A stretch of DNA of 64,000 nt from Bacteroidota bacterium (GCA_018268015.1 JAFDXJ010000010.1:62001-126000); one strand, 5' to 3'. Shown: positions 1 through 8,764, counted from the stretch's first letter. Notes: generated from the sequence alone by a model not told the origin. Numbers and translations are program-made.

Positions 1-102
1 GTACAAGCCGGTTTTTCTCAAATGATTTTATTATTGATTTGCCTGGATGCTTTGATCATCATTTTATCCATCATACTTTTTCCTTTTTTATGGAGGGATT
101 AA
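1..102 (+). CDS. ccmB: Heme exporter protein CcmB, C-terminal end (partial)
   Basis: Only the last 33 codons lie in the window, in the frame that starts at base 1 and ends in TAA at 100-102. The peptide is a hydrophobic helix (rich in I, L) ending FPFLWRD. This is how Bacteroidota CcmB, the membrane subunit of the CcmAB ATP-driven part of cytochrome c maturation system I, usually ends. The identification leans on the next two genes, ccmC and a CcmD-like gene, which follow ccmB in this order in many genomes. The start is outside the window. Confidence 0.75.
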   Translation, partial: VQAGFSQMILLLICLDALIIILSIILFPFLWRD

Positions 103-173
103 ACAAATTTTATTTTGCTGTATTCATGTAGTAATTTTGCACAGCAAAAATTCATCTTCTAAAATATTTTGAC

Positions 174-851
174 ATGAATAAGGCCTGGTGGAAAGTATTA
201 TGTGTTCTTTTATTACTTTATACATGTTCCATGGGGTTTTTAGTTAAAATCCCCGTGCTGGATGGCAGGCTACAACAATCCATACGAAATCTTTATTTTC
301 ATGTTCCCATGTGGTTTTGTATGCAAACCTTATTTATGGTTTCCGTAATATACTCTATCCTACGCCTTCGAAAACAAGATTGGAAAAGTGATTTATATGC
401 CGTTGAGTTTGCGCGTACCGGGCTTATATTTGGATTAATGGGAATCACAACCGGAGCTATCTGGGCTAATTATCAGTGGGGTGAACCCTGGTCAGGGGAT
501 GCCAAACAAAATGGCGCTGCCATTGCCCTTCTCATTTATTTTGCGTATTTCATTTTAAGGGGTTCGTTTCAGGATTCAGAGAAAAAAGCCAATATCAGTG
601 CCGTGTATAACATTTTTGCATTTGCAATGTTATTTCCAACACTTTGGATCTTGCCCCGTATGACCGAATCATTACATCCAGGTGGCCAGGGAAGTGAAGG
701 GAATCCTGCTTTAAATGGAAGTGACCTTGCACCATCAATGCGCATGGTCTTTTGGCCGGCAGTATTTGGATGGACTCTTTTAGGCGTTTGGATTGCTACA
801 TTAAGAATAAGGCTTCAAAAAATAAAATTACATTATGCGACACTTCAATAA
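174..851 (+). CDS. ccmC: Heme exporter protein CcmC
   Basis: CcmC is the integral membrane protein of cytochrome c maturation system I that presents heme for transfer to the chaperone CcmE. The 225-residue product has about six membrane helices. The two heme-ligand histidines expected outside the membrane are visible as H43 (in FHVPMW) and H168 (in SLHPGG). Between them is a WWD-type tryptophan-rich segment at about residues 97-110 (WANYQWGEPWSGD), which differs from the proteobacterial WGxxWxWD by a glycine. The gene lies 71 bp after ccmB, and its end overlaps the next gene by 17 bp, which suggests one operon and translational coupling. Confidence 0.93.
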   Translation: MNKAWWKVLCVLLLLYTCSMGFLVKIPVLDGRLQQSIRNLYFHVPMWFCMQTLFMVSVIYSILRLRKQDWKSDLYAVEFARTGLIFGLMGITTGAIWANYQWGEPWSGDAKQNGAAIALLIYFAYFILRGSFQDSEKKANISAVYNIFAFAMLFPTLWILPRMTESLHPGGQGSEGNPALNGSDLAPSMRMVFWPAVFGWTLLGVWIATLRIRLQKIKLHYATLQ

Positions 852-1080
852 ATTTAAAGTTGTTCTTGTATCTGGTCTCTTGTTATTCAGTTTTTATGCA
901 TTGGCTCAAAATATGGATTTAAAAACCGAAGAACCCACAGATTTTATGCATAGCAATGGAAAAATCTTTGTCGTGATGGTCGTAGTGATCACTATTGTAA
1001 CGGGGCTGCTTATTTATGTTATTAATTTAGACCGAAAGATTAGAAAGTTAGAGAAAAATATCCTATCGGGAAAGGTATAA
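835..1080 (+). CDS. CcmD-like small membrane protein
   Basis: An 81-residue protein with an N-terminal signal-like helix (about residues 8-24, ending ALAQ), a short acidic linker, a second membrane helix (about 44-64) and a basic tail (RKIRKLEKN). A short single-helix protein of this kind follows ccmC in Bacteroidota. By analogy with proteobacterial CcmD it would tie CcmC to the CcmAB complex. Sequence similarity to classical CcmD is weak, so the name rests on size, topology and the 17-bp overlap with ccmC. The extra N-terminal hydrophobic segment is either a cleaved signal peptide or a second helix. Confidence 0.75.
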   Translation: MRHFNKFKVVLVSGLLLFSFYALAQNMDLKTEEPTDFMHSNGKIFVVMVVVITIVTGLLIYVINLDRKIRKLEKNILSGKV

Positions 1081-1156
1081 AGCATTTTCAAAGAGAAGAA
1101 ACCATTTTTTTTTATATAAACAAATACTAAATATCTTTATCACAAAAAATTAAATC

Positions 1157-2575
1157 ATGTCAGATCAAACGTACAGTTTTTTCGAAAGTATCACACGCAG
1201 CTTTGATAAGGCGGCGGTATTTACCAAATGGGAAAAAGGGATTTTAGAACAAATTAAAGCATGTAATGCTGTTTATCAAATGCGTTTCCCTGTAAAGCGC
1301 GATGATGGCTCCATTGTTGTTTTGGAGGCATATCGTGTGCAACATAGTCATCATAAAACACCCTGCAAAGGAGGTATCCGATTCAGTGAAGCTGTAAACC
1401 AGGATGAAGTAATGGCCCTGGCAGCATTAATGACTTATAAATGCGCATTGGTTAATGTTCCCTTTGGTGGTGCAAAGGGTGGTATTAAATTAAGCCCAAG
1501 AAAATACAGTGAATTTGAACTACAAAAAATTACACGGCGCTATACTGCTGAGCTCATCAAGAAAAATTTCATCGGGCCAGGCACTGATGTTCCCGCACCC
1601 GATTATGGAACCGGTGAAAGAGAAATGGCCTGGATACTGGATACCTACTCTACAATGAGACCGGGAGAAATAGATGCTATGGGTTGTGTAACCGGAAAAC
1701 CAGTAACTCAAGGCGGTGTACGGGGAAGGAAAGAAGCAACCGGTTTAGGTGTATTTTATGGCGTAAGAGAAGTATGTAATATGCCGGATATGATGGAAAA
1801 ATTAGGTATGACAATTGGCATAAAAGGCAAAAGGGTTGTCGTACAGGGATTAGGTAATGTGGGATACCATTCAGCCAAATTCTTTCGGGAAGGTGGTGCC
1901 AAAATTGTAGCTATTGCTGAATACGAAGGTGCTATCTTTTGTGAAGACGGGTTGAATGAAGAAGAACTCTTTATCCACCGCAAAAAGACAGGTTCTATTC
2001 TAAATTTCCCCGGGGCAACTAATTTAGAAAAAAATACAGATGCACTGGAATTAGAATGTGATATCCTTATCCCTGCTGCTTTAGAAAATGTGATCAACAA
2101 AGACAATGCCGATCGAATAAAAGCAAAAATCATTGGTGAAGCTGCCAATGGCCCGCTGACTCCGGCAGCCGATGATATTTTGGATAAAAAAGGAATTTTA
2201 GTAATCCCCGACATGTATTTAAATGCTGGTGGAGTAACAGTCTCTTATTTTGAATGGTTAAAAAATCTAAGCCATGTCCGCTATGGCCGTATGGAAAAAA
2301 GATTTACTGAAAATATGAATAAACATATTCTTAGTCAGATTGAAGAACTTACCGGAAGGCAGGTTAATGAAACGGAGAAAATGTTTATTGAACATGGAGC
2401 CAGTGAAGTAGATTTAGTTTATAGTGGTTTAGAAGAAACCATGATTGAGGCAACTCATGAAATCATGAATTGTTGGAAAAATAATCCAACTATTCCAAAT
2501 ATGCGCACTGCTGCTTATGTGGTGGCTATTGATAAGGTTGGCACTTCTTATGCCGAACTGGGAATTTTCCCTTAA
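1157..2575 (+). CDS. Glu/Leu/Phe/Val family dehydrogenase, probable glutamate dehydrogenase
   Basis: Catalyses reversible oxidative deamination of glutamate to 2-oxoglutarate and ammonia, linking amino-acid and carbon metabolism in the cytoplasm. At 472 residues it is close to the usual length. The N-terminal domain holds the substrate lysines (K71 in PCKGGIR, K95 in MTYK), the catalytic lysine K107 in GGAKGG and the GPGTDVPAPD segment (about 140-149). The dinucleotide-binding glycine loop GLGNVG lies near residues 231-236. The gene stands alone and is closed by a strong terminator. Cofactor preference (NAD or NADP) cannot be read safely from the sequence. Confidence 0.92.
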   Translation: MSDQTYSFFESITRSFDKAAVFTKWEKGILEQIKACNAVYQMRFPVKRDDGSIVVLEAYRVQHSHHKTPCKGGIRFSEAVNQDEVMALAALMTYKCALVNVPFGGAKGGIKLSPRKYSEFELQKITRRYTAELIKKNFIGPGTDVPAPDYGTGEREMAWILDTYSTMRPGEIDAMGCVTGKPVTQGGVRGRKEATGLGVFYGVREVCNMPDMMEKLGMTIGIKGKRVVVQGLGNVGYHSAKFFREGGAKIVAIAEYEGAIFCEDGLNEEELFIHRKKTGSILNFPGATNLEKNTDALELECDILIPAALENVINKDNADRIKAKIIGEAANGPLTPAADDILDKKGILVIPDMYLNAGGVTVSYFEWLKNLSHVRYGRMEKRFTENMNKHILSQIEELTGRQVNETEKMFIEHGASEVDLVYSGLEETMIEATHEIMNCWKNNPTIPNMRTAAYVVAIDKVGTSYAELGIFP

Positions 2576-2597
2576 TCAATTTCTCTGCTATCTTTTT

Positions 2598-2624
2598 AAA
2601 CCCGCAATCCAATGCGGGTTTTTT
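2598..2624 (+). terminator. Rho-independent terminator after glutamate dehydrogenase
   Basis: A 9-bp perfect stem (AAACCCGCA at 2598-2606 with TGCGGGTTT at 2613-2621) closes a 6-base loop and is followed by a T run to 2624. It starts 22 bases after the dehydrogenase stop codon. The next gene comes in from the opposite strand about 50 bp further on. Confidence 0.9.
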
Positions 2625-2674
2625 CATTTTAACTCATTTTCTACATAAAAATCATTTATGAATGAGGCCCATCT

Positions 2675-3208
2675 TCAATGTTGTTTTTCATAATTTAATT
2701 CTCCGTTAAGTACCCTTGCCGGTGCAGTATAAGCATGCTCTGTAATTTTATCAATACCCATAATATGCAATACTTTCCAGCCATGCAGTTTTAAAAAGTC
2801 AGCAACCATTGAGCGATGGCATCGCCACCAAACGGCTTCTGAACACATAAAAGCAGTACGTTTTTCAGATGCGATCTTTTCCAAATTTTCAATACCCTTC
2901 TTGAAGTCTGCTGTTTCCATATAATCGGCATAACTTCTAAATGCTATGTGTCGCCATCCTGTGTTTTTAGAATTCGGATTTGCTTTTCTTCTTCCCCCAA
3001 GATCTTTAATATGCACATATTGAATTTCTTTACCCGGTAAAGTTTCTGCCAACACTTCCTTATTGAAATGCGGAAATTTTCTGGATCCGGGGAAACTCCT
3101 GATATCCGCCACTACCTGAATATTACATGACTGAAGCATGAGAATGAACTCTTCCAGTGACCTTGTAGAATGACCGATTGTCCAAATAAGAGGCTGCTCC
3201 ACTTTCAT
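2675..3208 (-). CDS. DUF488 domain-containing protein
   Basis: A 177-residue soluble protein. Its N-terminus, IWTIGHSTRSLEEF, is the hallmark of the larger DUF488 subfamily, followed by VADIRSFPGSRKFPHFN (about residues 33-49) and a later FMCSEAVWWRCHRSMVADFL segment (about 119-138) with conserved cysteines, histidine and arginine. The biochemical function of the family is not established. It is the last gene of a probable minus-strand operon, 9 bp after the SDR gene, which is itself 18 bp after an AhpD-like gene. A stress or redox role would be a guess from context. Confidence 0.9.
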   Translation of the reverse strand: MKVEQPLIWTIGHSTRSLEEFILMLQSCNIQVVADIRSFPGSRKFPHFNKEVLAETLPGKEIQYVHIKDLGGRRKANPNSKNTGWRHIAFRSYADYMETADFKKGIENLEKIASEKRTAFMCSEAVWWRCHRSMVADFLKLHGWKVLHIMGIDKITEHAYTAPARVLNGELNYEKQH

Positions 3209-3217
3209 GTTTTATTT

Positions 3218-3943
3218 TTACATATTACTTTTCCCGGGAGAAGTAGGAATTAATGGTCGAATCGTCATTTCGTCTACTAAAAAATTATCGGGTGTTTCTA
3301 ATAAATGAATTACCATATCAGCGATGTCGCCGGTTTGTAACATAGCGCGATGTGGTTCTATACCTGAGGAATCAAAAAAATGGGTATCAATACTACCGGG
3401 GTTTAAGCAGGTCACTTTTATTTTGAAACCTCTTAATTCTTTAAATAATGCTTCACTAAATCCTTGTATGCCATACTTTGTGGCGGAATAAGCTGCTGCT
3501 TCACCTCTGCTTGTCTTTCCCAGGATTGAACCTATATTGATAATATGATTTACGCATGCATTCCTTTTCATGAAAGGAACAATTTTAGAAGTAATATAAA
3601 ATGTGCCATTCAAATTTGTGTTGATCATTTCATGCCACTGATCTAATGGTAAGGAATCTATTCTATTAAAATATCCGGCTCCTGCATTATTAATGAGTAT
3701 ATCAGGACTATGACTTTCTGAAAATGTTTTTTCAATAAAGGAAGCTATTTCTTTTTCATTTGAAATATCCATTCTTATTGGTATGAATTTTTCTTTCCAC
3801 TTTGCACCGGCTAATTGAAGCTTTTCTTCATTTCTTGCCAATCCATATACGATTGAACCTTTTTTTATTAAAGCTTCAGCTATAGCCAATCCCAAGCCGC
3901 TGCTTGCTCCGGTTATTAAAGATATTTTTCCGTTGATATTCAT
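3218..3943 (-). CDS. SDR family NAD(P)-dependent oxidoreductase
   Basis: A 241-residue classical short-chain dehydrogenase. It shows the cofactor loop TGASSGLG at residues 11-18, NNAG near 85-88, the catalytic serine (S139 in NIGS) and the YxxxK pair Y152/K156 (YSATKYG). The substrate cannot be predicted. It lies 18 bp downstream of the carboxymuconolactone decarboxylase-like gene and 9 bp upstream of the DUF488 gene on the same strand, so the three are probably cotranscribed. Confidence 0.9.
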   Translation of the reverse strand: MNINGKISLITGASSGLGLAIAEALIKKGSIVYGLARNEEKLQLAGAKWKEKFIPIRMDISNEKEIASFIEKTFSESHSPDILINNAGAGYFNRIDSLPLDQWHEMINTNLNGTFYITSKIVPFMKRNACVNHIINIGSILGKTSRGEAAAYSATKYGIQGFSEALFKELRGFKIKVTCLNPGSIDTHFFDSSGIEPHRAMLQTGDIADMVIHLLETPDNFLVDEMTIRPLIPTSPGKSNM

Positions 3944-3961
3944 TTTTTCTTTTTATTCATT

Positions 3962-4423
3962 TTACTTGATTCCATTTGGCAGATAGCTTCCGGGTACTTT
4001 GCGAAAGCTTATAGCCAAACGATTCCATCCATTAATAGCGATTACAGCCATACTTAAATCAACAATTTCTTTTTCATCAAAATGCGTGCGAACTCTTTGA
4101 TATAAAGAATCCGGCACATCATTTTCTGCAATCAATGTCAATGCCTCTGTCCATTCTAACGCAGCTCGTTCTTTTTCAGTATAAAAAGGAGTTTCCCGCC
4201 AGGCGCTTAATGCATATAATCGTTGTTCTGTTTCGCCGAGTCTTCTTGCATCCTTGGTATGCATATCCAGGCAATAGGCGCATCCATTGATTTGTGATGC
4301 CCTGGTTTTAATTAATTCATATAAAGAATGCTCCAGGCCAGAGTTGGCTGCATATTTTTCGACCTGCATCATTGCATCCAATGCGCCTGGTGCAACTTGT
4401 GCATAATTGATTCTTGCTTCCAT
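3962..4423 (-). CDS. Carboxymuconolactone decarboxylase family protein (AhpD-like)
   Basis: A 153-residue all-helical protein with the AhpD-type redox motif CAYCLDMH (C48, C51, H55), as in alkylhydroperoxidase-like members that reduce peroxides through this cysteine pair. The later text (WxEALTLIAENDVPDS, then NGWNRLAISFR) matches the common short CMD subfamily. It is the first gene of the minus-strand set CMD-SDR-DUF488. The CxxCxxxH motif suggests peroxidase rather than decarboxylase chemistry; that is inference from the family. Confidence 0.88.
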   Translation of the reverse strand: MEARINYAQVAPGALDAMMQVEKYAANSGLEHSLYELIKTRASQINGCAYCLDMHTKDARRLGETEQRLYALSAWRETPFYTEKERAALEWTEALTLIAENDVPDSLYQRVRTHFDEKEIVDLSMAVIAINGWNRLAISFRKVPGSYLPNGIK

Positions 4424-4607
4424 TTTATTTCAATTTTATTGTAAAAAAATAAACTTATGTTTATGAGGTGAACTCTTCCTGTTGATTATTCACTTCAAAT
4501 AATGCGATTGTAAGATAACCTTTGAGGGCTTTTCATTTTACCTTTTAACCCATATGAAAATCTATCAGGACAATTCCTGAAAAAATGGAGAGGAAGTTTA
4601 TTAAATA

Positions 4608-5096
4608 TTAACATCCCCTGGTCAAAACAATTCCCAGAAAAACAGCTAATAAAGCAAGCAAAAAACTTAATCTCCCTAAAAGCCGGGAGCGATTTCTTAA
4701 TTTGATGGTTTGTTTACTTTCCGGGTCATTTTTCCAGGCTTCAATAGCGCGGTTTCCAAGGTAAAAATCATGTATCAAATTAATGAGAATAATTCCCACA
4801 AAAGTCAACATTTTTAATGCGGCTGTTTTCCCAAATGTTGAGCCGGTAAAATAACTCATTGACCATTGAACACCCCGATAATTCAATTGCATTATTCCGG
4901 TAATCAACAAAATAATGAGTGAAATAATTCCGGCCTTCCTGAATTTTTTTGAAACACTGAATATTAAATTGACCTTATCCGGATGTTGTTTAATGCCGGG
5001 AATAAAAGCCAGTATTAAAAATAACATACCACCCAGCCATAAGCATGCAGCTACAATATGGATGAATACTGTGGCCAGGTATAAGTTATGTGACAC
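4608..5096 (-). CDS. CopD-like integral membrane protein
   Basis: A 162-residue protein with four predicted helices (about residues 5-30, 52-70, 88-108 and 140-160). The first carries a conserved histidine and HIVAACLWLGGMLF, as in CopD/DUF2214-type small membrane proteins; a further HD pair sits in the third helix (LIHDFYLG). Possible heme or copper binding is suggested by related families but not proved here. It starts 1 bp after the stop of the OsmC gene on the same strand, so the two are almost certainly cotranscribed. Confidence 0.75.
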   Translation of the reverse strand: MSHNLYLATVFIHIVAACLWLGGMLFLILAFIPGIKQHPDKVNLIFSVSKKFRKAGIISLIILLITGIMQLNYRGVQWSMSYFTGSTFGKTAALKMLTFVGIILINLIHDFYLGNRAIEAWKNDPESKQTIKLRNRSRLLGRLSFLLALLAVFLGIVLTRGC

Positions 5097-5097
5097 T

Positions 5098-5514
5098 TTA
5101 TAAGAGTTCTGCGTCTAAATTAATTTGTAATTGAAGCGCTTTACTCACTGGGCAATGATCTTTGGCTGCATGCGCACATTCCAGAAATTTCTCTTTTGAG
5201 ATATTAGGTATTTTTGCTTTGAGTGTCAAATGAGAGGTGGTTAATGTAAGATTCTCCGCATCCATATTCACTGCAGCGGATACCTCTAAAGAATCTGCCG
5301 TAAATCCGGCTTCACCCAATATAAGGCTCAATGCCATGGCAAAGCATCCGGCATGTGCTGCTGCAAGTAATTCATCCGGATTTGTACTTTTCCCATCTGC
5401 AAACCTTGATTTGAAATCATAATTTGTATCTTTTAATACCCCACTTTGTGTTGATATTTTCCCCTGACCCTCTTTTAATGAGCCATTCCAAACGGCTTGT
5501 GCTGTACGTTTCAT
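5098..5514 (-). CDS. OsmC family peroxiredoxin
   Basis: A 138-residue OsmC-type thiol peroxidase, which reduces organic hydroperoxides. The two catalytic cysteines are C57 (HAGCF) and C121 (HCPVSKAL), with R37 and E48 in the expected supporting positions (SRFADGKSTNPDELL). It is cytoplasmic and full length. The gene lies 1 bp upstream of the CopD-like membrane protein and near an AhpD-like gene, so the neighbourhood is rich in peroxide defence functions. Confidence 0.93.
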   Translation of the reverse strand: MKRTAQAVWNGSLKEGQGKISTQSGVLKDTNYDFKSRFADGKSTNPDELLAAAHAGCFAMALSLILGEAGFTADSLEVSAAVNMDAENLTLTTSHLTLKAKIPNISKEKFLECAHAAKDHCPVSKALQLQINLDAELL

Positions 5515-5721
5515 AAATGCCTATTTAAATTTTAAAAAATATTCTTTGAAAACAAAACTCAGTGTGAAATAATTTAGAACATCTAAATAAATTACTTATT
5601 GATTAAGCATTTTTCTAAAGTTGCAAGTTAAGTAAAAATTTACCCGGTGTTATTAGCCATGATATACATTTCACAGAATGGATGTAATTTTTCTGTCATT
5701 TTAATCCCGTGAAAATCACTT

Positions 5722-6066
5722 TTATTTTTCCAGTAACTCCTTAATCACTCTTGCTTCATTATGCAATTCATCTTTGGCTGCATATAACAATGTTACAGGA
5801 CCTTTTTTTAAATATTCTTTTATCCTGTGTATCTGTTCCTTATTTGCTTTTAATTCTGTTCTGTATTTTTCAATAAAACCTTCCCATTTTTTCGGATCAT
5901 GATGAAACCATTTTCTGAGTTCATGACTAGGGGCAATGTCTTTTAACCAGGCATCTATATGTGCTTTATCTTTAGTCATCCCTCTTGGCCAAAGTCGGTC
6001 AACTAATATCCGGATACCATCGGCCTTATCGGGCAATTCATAGATTCTTTTTATATTCAGATTCAT
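5722..6066 (-). CDS. DUF488 family protein, YeaO-like
   Basis: A 114-residue protein of the short DUF488 subfamily related to E. coli YeaO. The diagnostic text is RILVDRLWPRGMTKDKAHID (about residues 20-39) with WLKDIAPSHELRKWFHHDP after it and VTLLYAAKDELHNEA near the C-terminus. The function is unknown. It is a different branch of DUF488 from the 177-residue protein at 2675-3208. It stands alone on the minus strand between the OsmC group and tRNA-Cys. Confidence 0.9.
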   Translation of the reverse strand: MNLNIKRIYELPDKADGIRILVDRLWPRGMTKDKAHIDAWLKDIAPSHELRKWFHHDPKKWEGFIEKYRTELKANKEQIHRIKEYLKKGPVTLLYAAKDELHNEARVIKELLEK

Positions 6067-6257
6067 GATAATGGGTTTTGCATTTTAAAGAATCATTACC
6101 AAAGAAAATTTTGAGAAGGGTATCAATAAATTGAAGCACCTTTTTCTCAAAGTTAAAAAGAAAATAAGGTAACCTATGAAATGGTAAAATGCTAACTTTT
6201 GAAGAATGATCTTTCAATAAGAAGACAAAAAAAAATCACAGGGTTGTGATTTTTCAG

Positions 6258-6328
6258 AGGTCCCGAGCGGATTCGAACCGCTGTACGAGCTTTTGCAGAG
6301 CTCTGCCTAGCCACTCGGCCACAGGACC
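6258..6328 (-). tRNA. tRNA-Cys (GCA)
   Basis: The minus strand folds as a full cloverleaf: acceptor stem GGTCCTG with CGGGACC (one T-G pair), a D arm, anticodon stem GAGCT/AGCTC around loop CTGCAAA with anticodon GCA, and a T arm AGCGG-TTCGAAT-CCGCT. The discriminator base is U, as is usual for tRNA-Cys. The bases that follow are CTG, so CCA is not encoded. Confidence 0.95.
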
Positions 6329-6371
6329 TTAAACTTTTCAGGAAGCGCAAAAGTAAGGCAATAGCCGGAAA

Positions 6372-6411
6372 TTTAAAATTCTAATTCTACTTTTAAAATT
6401 CTAATTCTACT
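6372..6411. repeat. Perfect 20-bp tandem duplication
   Basis: The unit TTTAAAATTCTAATTCTACT occurs twice in direct succession (6372-6391 and 6392-6411) without a mismatch, between tRNA-Cys and dapF. It probably reflects slippage. No regulatory role is evident. Confidence 0.85.
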
Positions 6412-6510
6412 TTATTCCACCTGTTTTAACTTACCAATTTTTAAAAGGATGTAATTTTGTAGGATCCGGAAGAAAGACATTATCCATACTATAAACGCCA
6501 TTCACACGAC

Positions 6511-7299
6511 ATGAAGATTCCTTTCTATAAATTCCATGGTACTGCCAACGATTTTATCATGCTGGATAACAGGAAAAATGATATCCAGTTAACAAATAAA
6601 CAGGTAAAGAGGTTATGTGATAGACATACAGGTATCGGTGCAGACGGGTTGATTTTGATCTCCCTGTCGCCTGATACGGATTTTGAAATGATCTATTATA
6701 ATGCGGATGGAAACACGGGAAGCATGTGTGGTAATGGTGGCCGTTGCGCAATAAAGTTTGCTTCCATGTTAGGTATTAAAAACAGCACTTATCATTTTCG
6801 CGCAATGGATGGGCTGCACGAAGCCAGTATAGAAGAAAATGGCTGGGTCTTTTTGAAAATGAACGATGTGCATCATATTAAACATGTATTTCCTGATGCA
6901 TATGTATTAAATACCGGTTCGCCACATTATGTGAAACAAGTTACAGACCTTCGGGATTACCCGGTTGTGAAAGAAGGAAAAGAAATAAGATACAGCGCTG
7001 AATATGCGGACAAGGGTATTAATGTAAACTTTGTTGAGGAATTGGAAAATAGCCTATTTGTGCGAACTTACGAACGCGGCGTAGAAGATGAAACCATGAG
7101 CTGTGGCACAGGCATCACCGCATCCGCATTGGTTTTCGCACATCATGAGTTTGGTTTTAATCATATTGATGTACATACTTTAGGTGGAAACCTGGCAGTT
7201 GAGTTTTACAAAAAAGGCCCTATGGATTTTGAAAATATCTGGCTTTGCGGCCCGGCTGAATGTTCTTTTATAGGGGAGTTTGATTCCGCTTCATTTTAA
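6511..7299 (+). CDS. dapF: Diaminopimelate epimerase
   Basis: Converts LL- to meso-diaminopimelate for peptidoglycan and lysine synthesis. The two catalytic cysteines are C73 (SMCGNGGRC) and C198 (MSCGTGITA), the thiol pair of the cofactor-free epimerase. The N-terminus (FYKFHGTANDF) and GIGADGL (about 41-47) are also typical. At 262 residues it is full length. A TAnnTTTG box (TAATTTTG at 6452-6459) lies 51 bp upstream, but I see no good -33 element. The NUDIX gene follows after 12 bp, so the two may be cotranscribed. Confidence 0.97.
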   Translation: MKIPFYKFHGTANDFIMLDNRKNDIQLTNKQVKRLCDRHTGIGADGLILISLSPDTDFEMIYYNADGNTGSMCGNGGRCAIKFASMLGIKNSTYHFRAMDGLHEASIEENGWVFLKMNDVHHIKHVFPDAYVLNTGSPHYVKQVTDLRDYPVVKEGKEIRYSAEYADKGINVNFVEELENSLFVRTYERGVEDETMSCGTGITASALVFAHHEFGFNHIDVHTLGGNLAVEFYKKGPMDFENIWLCGPAECSFIGEFDSASF

Positions 7300-7311
7300 A
7301 AACATTTTGAT

Positions 7312-7770
7312 ATGATTTCCGCTTTTACTATCCGAGTGTATGGCATCTTGATGAATGATGAAAAAAATATTCTGGTAAGCGATGAAATCATCAGGGGTCA
7401 ATTCTATACAAAATTCCCGGGTGGCGGTCTGGAATTGGGAGAAGGCACAATCCATTGCCTTATTCGCGAATTTAAAGAAGAAACAGGCCTTGATATTCAA
7501 GTTCAACGTCACCTTTATACGACTGATTTTTTTATGCAATCTGCTTTTGATGAAAGAGATCAGGTCCTATCCATTTATTATTTGGTGGATGCAGAGAACA
7601 TTAACTCATTGAAAATTTCGCAAAATAAATTTGACTTTTCAAGAGAACAACTTAACGGGTTAGATCAACAGGAAAATTTTCGCTGGATACCCTGGAACCT
7701 TTTGAATATTGATTCAGTGACTTTGCCGATAGATAAAAAAGTAGTCCAAATATTAAAATCTGAAATGTAG
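7312..7770 (+). CDS. NUDIX domain-containing hydrolase
   Basis: A 152-residue NUDIX protein. The NUDIX box is complete: GGLELGE at about residues 41-47, then REFKEETGLDI at about 55-65, giving the Mg-binding GX5EX7REUXEEXGU pattern. Such enzymes hydrolyse nucleoside diphosphates linked to another group; the substrate cannot be told here. It follows dapF by 12 bp on the same strand. Confidence 0.92.
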   Translation: MISAFTIRVYGILMNDEKNILVSDEIIRGQFYTKFPGGGLELGEGTIHCLIREFKEETGLDIQVQRHLYTTDFFMQSAFDERDQVLSIYYLVDAENINSLKISQNKFDFSREQLNGLDQQENFRWIPWNLLNIDSVTLPIDKKVVQILKSEM

Positions 7771-7844
7771 AGCGCCTCATAACCTGAGATAAGATTAAAC
7801 AAATTGCCTGCTATTACTACAAGTATATTAATTAACCTATGTTA

Positions 7845-7875
7845 TTGAATCCCCTTAATCCATAGAGTATTTTTG
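7845..7875 (+). promoter_or_regulatory. Bacteroidota-type promoter for the pirin gene
   Basis: A TTG at 7845-7847 and a TAnnTTTG box (TATTTTTG at 7868-7875) are separated by 20 bp, the spacing of the Bacteroidota housekeeping promoter. The pirin start codon is 14 or 20 bases downstream. The motifs are read directly; activity is inferred. Confidence 0.6.
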
Positions 7876-7888
7876 CATTATTAAATAC

Positions 7889-8764
7889 ATGATTATGAAA
7901 AAATCAATTGAAAGAATAATACAAAAACCTGCAATGCCAGGTATGGTTGGAGATGGTTTTAGAGTATATAACTTTATTCCAAGAGCCAACATTACGCAAA
8001 AACGTATGAGCCCATTCCTGATGCTTGATTTTAATGCGGCTTATGATTTTGGGCCTTCAGAAACATTACGTGGCGTGGATGTCCATCCACATAAAGGTTT
8101 TGAAACAGTAACGATTGCTTATAAAGGCGCCGTTGCTCATCATGATAGCGCCGGTAATAGCGGTATTATTTATCCCGGTGATGTTCAATGGATGACAGCA
8201 GGCGCCGGTATATTGCATAAAGAATATCATGAAGAAAACTTTTCCAGAAAAGGTGGTCTGTTTGAAATGGTACAGCTTTGGATCAACCTGCCCAAAAAAG
8301 ACAAAGCTGAACCGGCACATTACCAGGCGATTACTTCCAATGAAATGAAAAAAATAGATCTGGAGAATGATGGGGGAATTGTACAGGTGATTGCCGGAGA
8401 ATATAATGGAAATAAAGGCCCGGCTAAAACCTATACCCCTGTGAATTTATTTGATATCAAATTAAAAGCCGGAGGTAAAGCAAATTTTTCAATTCCTGAA
8501 AATCATAATGCAGCAATTCTTTTGGTGAATGGCCCTGCTACAATCAATGAAGAGGAAGTGAAAGAACATAGTTTTGTTTTGTTTGGAAATGAAGGTGAAG
8601 ATATTATCATAGAAAGCAGTCAGGATGCGGTCTTACTGGTTATGAGTGGTGAACCTATTGATGAACCCATTGCAAGTTATGGCCCCTTTGTAATGAATAC
8701 ACAGGAAGAAATTATGGAGGCTATCCATGAATTTCAGGCGGGTAAATTTGGAGAATTGGAATAA
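7889..8764 (+). CDS. Pirin family protein
   Basis: A 291-residue two-cupin protein. The metal-site region of the N-terminal cupin reads VDVHPHKGFETVT (about residues 64-76) with later histidines in AVAHHDSAG and the glutamate in GAGILHKEYHEE. The C-terminal cupin lacks such a cluster, as usual. Pirins include quercetinase-like dioxygenases and redox sensors; the reaction here is unknown. Translation may start at 7889 (MIMKKS) or at the second ATG at 7895, which gives a more typical N-terminus. A good promoter lies just upstream. Confidence 0.9.
   Translation: MIMKKSIERIIQKPAMPGMVGDGFRVYNFIPRANITQKRMSPFLMLDFNAAYDFGPSETLRGVDVHPHKGFETVTIAYKGAVAHHDSAGNSGIIYPGDVQWMTAGAGILHKEYHEENFSRKGGLFEMVQLWINLPKKDKAEPAHYQAITSNEMKKIDLENDGGIVQVIAGEYNGNKGPAKTYTPVNLFDIKLKAGGKANFSIPENHNAAILLVNGPATINEEEVKEHSFVLFGNEGEDIIIESSQDAVLLVMSGEPIDEPIASYGPFVMNTQEEIMEAIHEFQAGKFGELE

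Noticed and set aside
114..139. Promoter for ccmC (TTTG and TAATTTTG)
   Set aside because: The boxes are only 14 bp apart, too close for the usual 19-21, and the gene is in a ccm operon.
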